Position numbers and translations under genes: made by a program
In this document: positions 60,701 through 64,000 of the stretch, one piece after another
How positions within the stretch are numbered: position 1 is the first letter of the stretch
Layout of the letters: each line of letters opens with the position of its first letter
The notes under the pieces: generated by a model
Seen by the model: only the letters and a program-made list of their open reading frames with translations
Told to the model about the DNA's origin: nothing
Databases searched by the model: none
NCBI RefSeq assembly: GCF_023006505.1
Contig: NZ_JALBGV010000020.1
Span: 1 to 64,000 of the forward strand
Source of the DNA: Neorhizobium sp. SHOUNA12A
GTDB taxonomy: Bacteria > Pseudomonadota > Alphaproteobacteria > Rhizobiales > Rhizobiaceae
Direction: 5' to 3'
DNA length: 64,000 bases

Positions 60701-63270
60701 GTGGAGCTCGGCAGCAGGCCGGTGACCAGGCTGAGGGTCGGAGCGACGAACAGCGAGAAGATCAGCAGGATCTGCCAGATCAGCGCGCCGAGCGGATCCA
60801 TGAAGTACCAGCCGAGCACGGAAGCGAAGAACCAGGCGATCGGGGTCAGCGACCGGCGCAGGTTGTCGATCATCTTCCAGCGGCCAAGCGCAGTCACGCC
60901 CCGCTTCGGATCAAGGATGTAGGGCAGGAGCTGCCAGTCGCCACGAGCCCAGCGATGCTGACGCGAAACCTCGACCTCGTAGCGGACCGGAAAGTCTTCG
61001 ACCAGTTCCACGTCGGTCACGAGAGCGCAGCGTGCGAACGAACCTTCGAGAAGGTCATGCGAGAGAACCGAATTCTCGTCGATCCGGCCCTTGAGCGAGG
61101 CCTCGAAGGCATCGACGTGATAGAGGCCCTTGCCGGTGAAGCTGCCTTCGCCGGTCAGGTCCTGGTAGACGTCGGAGACGGTGAAGACGTAAGGGTCGAG
61201 GCCGCGGCCGACGGAGAAGACGCGCTGGAAGACCGAGGCTTCCTTGCCGGTCGTCAGCGACGGCGTCACGCGCGGCTGCATCAGACCATAACCATGGATG
61301 ACGCGATTGGTTTTCGGATCGAGCACCGGCTGGTTGATCGGATGGTGCATCTTGCCGACGAGCTTGGTCACCGCATCGCGCATCAGGCGCGTATCGGCAT
61401 CGAGCGTCATGACGTATTGGACGTCCGGCGGAACGATATTGGCACCCGGAAGATAGCTGGTGTCGCGATCACCGCGCAGCAACATGTTGAGCTCATGCAG
61501 CTTGCCGCGCTTGCGCTCCCAGCCCATCCATGCGCCTTCGGCGGGATTGAATAGGCGGCGGCGATGCAGCAGATAGAAGCGCGCCTTGTCATCCTCCCCA
61601 TACTTGGCGTTGAGCGCTGCGATCTCGCGCTTCGCATAGTCGAGGATTTCGAGGTCGGTATCGGTCTCTTCGAACTTGCTGTCGCGCCAGTCGCTGAGCA
61701 GAGAGAAGTAGATTTCACCGTGGTGATTGGCGAGATAATGGACCTCGAGGTTGCGGACGAGTTCGTCCACGGTATCGCGATCGGTGATCAGGCAGGGTAC
61801 GGCAACCAGCGTTCTTGCCGCTTCCGGAATGCCCTCCTTGAACTCGTAGCCGACCAGCCGGGCTGGCCTCACCACATAGGTCACCAGCGTATTGAACAGG
61901 CCGGTCGCGCCTTCGGAAGCCGGCAGTGCAAACATCAGCAGGAAGCAGAAGACGACCGGCAGCGGAATATCCGCCTGCACCAGGAACCAGCCGGCAATCG
62001 CCATGGCGAGAACGGTGATCAGGATGACCGGGCCGGCGATCGCAAACCAGTTGAGGCGGCGGACGAGGCGGACAAATTTCTGGACGAACAGCAGATCGTA
62101 GCCGACTGCCGCTTCCAGTTCCCGGCGGCGGCGGCCGACGACGAAAGCGCCGACATTGGTCTCGCGCGGATCGGCATTTTCTTCCGCCGCCGCTTTTTCG
62201 GCGAGCTGGATGGCGGCTTCCGCCACCTCGGCCTCGCTCTTGCGGGAGCGGCGGGCGATCTGTTCGATACGGTTGCGATAGGCGTTGCGCGAACCGAAAT
62301 CGAGCGCCTGATAGTCGGTGCGCTCGCGGAAGATCTTGTCGATCTGCGAAACGTCTTCGAACCAGACGCTCCACTCCGTGTCGTCGATCTCGCGCAGGCT
62401 CTTGATGATGTTACCCATCGTCACGTTGCCGGACGACAGACGGTTCTGTTCGGCGAGCATCACCTCTTCGACGCCGGTGCCCGCCTGTTCGAGACGCTGC
62501 TCCAGCCAGGCGACGGCAAAACCCGAGGTCTGTGAGGCATTGCGAAGGCGATAGAGGAATTGCGCCGTGAACGTGTTGTCGTTCGTCAGGTTCTCGATGC
62601 CCTTCAGGACATCGGCGCTCGCCTCCTCGTTGTTGAGGCGGATGATCTCGTCGGCGGTCTCGTTGGCGCGACGACGCATGTTGCGCGAGCGGTCGACACG
62701 GGTGGCGATGCGGCGCAGGTTCTCGATCAGCACGAAACGGATGAACGAGGGCAGCGCCCAGAGTTCGCCGATCTCGAGCGGTTCCTTGACCTGGAAACCC
62801 TGGACCATGGAGGCCAGCGCTTCGCGGGAAATGCTGCTGTGGGTATGGGCGACATAGAGCCAGGCGAGCGCCAGGACGCGCGGCAATTCCTGGCCGCCGA
62901 CCGTCATCGTCGGCAACTGGCGGAAGAATTTCTTCGGGAAGTCGCGGCGGACTTCCTGGATCGCCTCTTCGACGATGTAGTAATTGTCGAGCAGCCATTC
63001 GGCGGCGGGCGTAATCGACGCGCCGGCATCGACATCGGTAGCCGTCGCCCGGTAGACCCGAAGGATTTCCTTCTCGTTCTCCTCATGCCGCTTGAAGAAC
63101 TCGAACGCCATCAAGCCCGGCAGGCTGGGCGTGCCCTCCTTGCCGAGTTTCTCGCCGCATTCCCGCAATGCATCGATGTTGAAATAGGTCGAGCGGATCG
63201 AGTCGTTATGATCGATCTGCTTGGCTTCGGTTTCGCGCGAGGAAGCTGACGGCGGAGTGTGAAATGACAT
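54766..63270 (-). CDS. ndvB: Cyclic beta-1,2-glucan synthase NdvB (ChvB)
   Basis: A giant inner-membrane enzyme of 2834 residues that initiates, elongates and cyclises beta-1,2-glucan. The soluble N-terminal part (about 1-400) precedes membrane helices at about 405-475. The GT84 glycosyltransferase domain has DADTRLM (about 625, UDP-glucose/metal site) and QHRWARGDWQ (about 771). More helices follow at about 800-990. The C-terminal half is GH94 glucan-phosphorylase-like, with its catalytic Asp region GGDWNDGMNRVG near 2523, which sets chain length. Length equals that of Agrobacterium ChvB and Sinorhizobium NdvB within a few residues, so the gene is intact. It converges on ndvA. Confidence 0.97.
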   Translation of the reverse strand: MSFHTPPSASSRETEAKQIDHNDSIRSTYFNIDALRECGEKLGKEGTPSLPGLMAFEFFKRHEENEKEILRVYRATATDVDAGASITPAAEWLLDNYYIVEEAIQEVRRDFPKKFFRQLPTMTVGGQELPRVLALAWLYVAHTHSSISREALASMVQGFQVKEPLEIGELWALPSFIRFVLIENLRRIATRVDRSRNMRRRANETADEIIRLNNEEASADVLKGIENLTNDNTFTAQFLYRLRNASQTSGFAVAWLEQRLEQAGTGVEEVMLAEQNRLSSGNVTMGNIIKSLREIDDTEWSVWFEDVSQIDKIFRERTDYQALDFGSRNAYRNRIEQIARRSRKSEAEVAEAAIQLAEKAAAEENADPRETNVGAFVVGRRRRELEAAVGYDLLFVQKFVRLVRRLNWFAIAGPVILITVLAMAIAGWFLVQADIPLPVVFCFLLMFALPASEGATGLFNTLVTYVVRPARLVGYEFKEGIPEAARTLVAVPCLITDRDTVDELVRNLEVHYLANHHGEIYFSLLSDWRDSKFEETDTDLEILDYAKREIAALNAKYGEDDKARFYLLHRRRLFNPAEGAWMGWERKRGKLHELNMLLRGDRDTSYLPGANIVPPDVQYVMTLDADTRLMRDAVTKLVGKMHHPINQPVLDPKTNRVIHGYGLMQPRVTPSLTTGKEASVFQRVFSVGRGLDPYVFTVSDVYQDLTGEGSFTGKGLYHVDAFEASLKGRIDENSVLSHDLLEGSFARCALVTDVELVEDFPVRYEVEVSRQHRWARGDWQLLPYILDPKRGVTALGRWKMIDNLRRSLTPIAWFFASVLGWYFMDPLGALIWQILLIFSLFVAPTLSLVTGLLPSSTDIVPGAHFYSVWSDMRSANAQVALRVVFIADSACIMTDAIARSLYRLFFSRKLMLEWRTAASIQSSAQGSPQDYYKTMWHAPAIAVLSIILSAMPGDNAFLVGIPFAVLWIFSPLVAWYVSQSAETEDRLFVPEPVSIELRKIARRTWRYFETFVTAEQNYLPPDNFQERPNPVIAKRTSPTNIGVYLLSTISARHFGWISFTDTIERIEQTISAVERADKFRGHMYNWYHTDTLQPLMPRYVSSVDSGNFAGHLIAISSALRIWAEAPSAHLQGNLDGIGDVCGILAETLKALPDDRKTVRPLRRRLEERIAGFGNALAAVKREHEFASIRIINLAVLARDIQKLAVNLDQEVRSTQSDEVTRWSASLVAACEAHIADSVFDNANIESLRERLGVLRDRTRRLAFAMDFSFLFRKERRLLSIGYRVETNEIDEACYDLLASEARLTSLFGIAKGDLPTEHWYKLGRQVVPIGARGALVSWSGSMFEYLMPPLVMQERQGGILNQTNNLIVKEQMNHGRRLGTPWGISEAAFNALDHQMYYQYSNFGVPTLGLKRGLGQNAVIAPYASILASQYDPIAASENLTELRSLGALGVFGFYDAVDFTPTRVPEGKRCAVVFNYYAHHHGMSIAAIANVVMNGLLRELFHSDPTIEAAELLLQEKAPRDIPVMSAKHEETPGKGQGELLRSEIRTITNPATKDRELALLSNGHYSVMLTATGSGYSRWNGLSVARWKPDPTEDRWGQFLFLRDTTNGEWWSATAEPRRIEGEKTRAIFSDERAEFHKTIGDLTSTVECIVASEHDAEGRRLTLLNMGTEDRFIEVTSYMEPVLTTEDDDNAHPVFQRMFVRTEIGRRGDVIRAWRNKRAPNEPDMIIAHLAADNAGSARPTEFETDRRKFLGRGRTLSEAAAFDPGATLSGTDGFTLDPILSLRRVVRVPAGKKVSVIFWTIAAPRREELDQAIERYRHPDAFQTELTQAWTRTQVQMRHLGVSSQDAAAFQHLARYLIYPDMQLRADQATIHAGMQPQSSLWPSSVSGDFPIFTLRINDDNDMPVAKEAMSAQEYLRSRGVVTDLVIFNERAASYAQEMQQALEHLSESSRRLSQQEGQRQHVFSLRRDIMDDEGSEGLIAASRVVLHARNGKISDQLNRTATIFAPPKDQQIEVDRRPLLNGEIFQPPAPIEAPADLDFWNGFGGFTKDGSEYVVRLHGGQSTPQPWINIISNDKFGFHISAEGSGFTWAKNSRDYQLTTWTNDMVINRPGEAFYVADRDSGAVMTPFAVLSRKPEVKFETRHGLGYSVFSSEEEGLKIKLTQTVDRTRAAKLSSILVHNGGSETRRLRVYGYVEWLLGANPARSIPFILSSRDEETGTLFATNSYSIDYRRFAFMGMKETPVGFTASRREFIGRFGSVQMPAAVMSASALSNALDLDGDPCAALAYDIELAPGEEKTVTFYLGDADTKEEAQALVAQLRGEEFAPILAANRDFWTGFTGRLKISTPDKSLDNMVNHWLPYQALGCRIMARTAFYQASGAFGFRDQLQDTLAFLVHEPSLARRQIVNAASRQFKEGDVLHWWLPGSGAGVRTMISDDVVWLAYGIHQYVSVTGDASLLDEELAFIDGPVLEKNKHDSFFQPTVSTDTATVYEHAARALDLAITRTGDKGLPLILGGDWNDGMNRVGIGGRGMSVWLGWFLAAALRNFLPYAEARKDKKRIQRWTDHIETLKQALEKAGWDGTYYRRGYFDDGSALGSSTSDECRIDSLAQSWSVLSGEGDPERAAQAMDAVLEKLVDGQAGIIRLFTPPFQDTRKDPGYIKAYPPGVRENGGQYTHAAIWVVLALAALKRGDDAWKCFQMLNPINHALDQDAAETYRVEPYVVAADVYGHGSHTGRGGWTWYTGSAGWLYRAATEGILGIRRQGDRLFVNPALPTDWNGFTAELTIDDTVHKITVEGDKVTIDGQAVNETEGFLLDGAAAKRLPEPADS

Positions 63271-63702
63271 GGATACGGGCTTCTGCTGAAAACTTTAAGG
63301 GTTTGTCGGCCTCGCCTTACTCGGCCTGCATCGGAAGCGCCAGTCATCATTTGGATTATGGTGACCAGCCGGATGCAAACCCGCGAGGATGGGAAATAGA
63401 GAGCAGTCCGGATATTGCAAACGACTGACTGGAATCTATTGCTCACTTCCTGCGGATTGACACATATTCCGGCTCTACCGAGGCTCGCCTGAATGGAACC
63501 TGAACGGAAGCAACCCATTGATAATGCGATGAATTTCGAGGCGGCGCGGCAGGCCTGTCCGAGCACCTTGCGGTAGCGGGGACGGCTAAATTTAATCGGG
63601 AAGGGTTTACCTTCCGGAGGCCCGGCTGATATTCATCGTGGACGCAAGGGCGATCTCGTCGTGCCCGCGACCGGTCCAATCGAACCTTCGGTGTTTTGAA
63701 CG
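63271..63702. other. Divergent region between ndvB and the M20D gene
   Basis: 432 bp holding the ndvB promoter and leader. I see a short GGAAGG-GTTTA-CCTTCC hairpin near 63600 and little else. No exact EcfG, sigma54 or palindromic operator site was found, and the open frames here are short with no family resemblance. Confidence 0.45.
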
Positions 63703-64000
63703 ATGACGATCCAGTTTTCCAACTATATGGCCGAAGTGGTGGCCACTCGCCGTTACCTTCATCAACATCCGGAACTCGGCCTATCGGAGTTCAACACATC
63801 CGACTTCGTCGCCGCTCAACTCATCGGCCTCGGATATGAAGTCACCCGCGGCCTCGGCAAGACGGGCGTTGTCGCCACCTTGAAGAACGGCACCAGCGGC
63901 CGGTCGATCGGCATCCGTGCCGATATGGATGCGCTGCCGATCGAAGAGGAAACCGGCGCCGAATATGCCAGCAGGAACAAAGGCCTGATGCACGCCTGCG
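63703..64000 (+). CDS. M20D-family amidohydrolase (HipO-like), 5' part
   Basis: The first 99 codons of a metallo-amidohydrolase that runs off the right edge. ATRRYLHQHPELGLSEFNTSDFVA (about 14-37) is the N-terminal signature of hippurate hydrolase/IAA-amino-acid hydrolase-type M20D peptidases, and GIRADMDALPIEEETG (about 71-86) and GLMHAC at the cut edge continue it (the Cys in the HACG motif binds metal). Such enzymes release amino acids from N-acyl conjugates. The substrate cannot be told from this fragment. There is no strong ribosome-binding site before the ATG at 63703. Confidence 0.9.
   Translation, partial: MTIQFSNYMAEVVATRRYLHQHPELGLSEFNTSDFVAAQLIGLGYEVTRGLGKTGVVATLKNGTSGRSIGIRADMDALPIEEETGAEYASRNKGLMHAC

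Noticed and set aside
57742..61554. A 1270-codon open frame on the plus strand
   Set aside because: It lies entirely antisense to ndvB, has the Arg/Gly/His/Asp-rich composition of a GC-rich shadow frame and no recognisable domain.

Overview
This window is a piece of alphaproteobacterial chromosome, almost certainly from the Rhizobiaceae (Rhizobium/Agrobacterium/Neorhizobium group). The evidence is the cyclic beta-1,2-glucan pair ndvA/ndvB, a pyruvate carboxylase very close in sequence to the Rhizobium etli enzyme as I remember it, a SAM-II riboswitch before metA, the phbA-phbB-phaR (aniA) group, a second-type RpoH, CarD, exact EcfG-type (GGAAC-N16-CGTT) promoters and a rhizobial palindromic intergenic repeat. 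GC content is high and coding density is high on both strands. I see no phage, transposase, integrase or CRISPR array, so this looks like core genome, not an island.

Layout. 1-5.7 kb, mostly minus strand: amtB (5' end only) and glnK behind a sigma54-like promoter, tesB, a UbiH-type hydroxylase, the palindromic repeat, then Trm112-like, LON-domain, CnoX-like thioredoxin and prolyl-tRNA editing genes. 5.9-9.3 kb: a three-gene periplasmic molybdenum hydroxylase operon ending in a di-CxxCH cytochrome. 9.4-13.8 kb: tRNA-Gly(GCC), an HWE hybrid histidine kinase with duplicated PAS domains, and a chemoreceptor. 14-18.3 kb, minus strand: galM, a VWA protein, metA behind SAM-II, and a MoxR ATPase. 18.4-25 kb, plus strand: thiamine pyrophosphokinase, an ABC-F protein, a single-domain response regulator with an exact EcfG promoter, and a TPP riboswitch before thiBPQ. 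25-31.9 kb: a MATE exporter with its HxlR regulator and palindromic operator, an M48 lipoprotein protease, rpoH2, carD, fdxA and an S4-domain protein. 31.9-36.4 kb: a long SUV3-like helicase, a 0.7-kb non-coding region dense in GANTC (CcrM) sites, and an EcfG-driven pair of tiny membrane proteins. 36.5-40.2 kb: phbB, phbA, phaR, an unknown membrane protein and rpmF. 40.3-48 kb: GST, mtgA, ispA, a LysE exporter, an OmpA-like lipoprotein, hisC-ispG and an MFS transporter. 48.2-63.3 kb: pyc, a LuxR-type solo, ndvA, and ndvB converging on ndvA. The window ends inside an M20D amidohydrolase.

Functional links. Nutrient signals act through glnK-amtB (nitrogen), SAM-II/metA (methionine) and TPP/thiBPQ with thiamine pyrophosphokinase (thiamine). 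Carbon storage is covered by phbAB with PhaR and by pyc. The stress layer consists of two exact and one approximate EcfG promoter (response regulator, DUF3309/lipoprotein pair, rpoH2). The envelope layer consists of ndvAB, mtgA, the OmpA-like protein and the M48 protease. The least explained part is about 35.1-36.5 kb, where a hairpin leader, a dense cluster of GANTC sites and three copies of a short repeat surround the helicase promoter and a stress operon.
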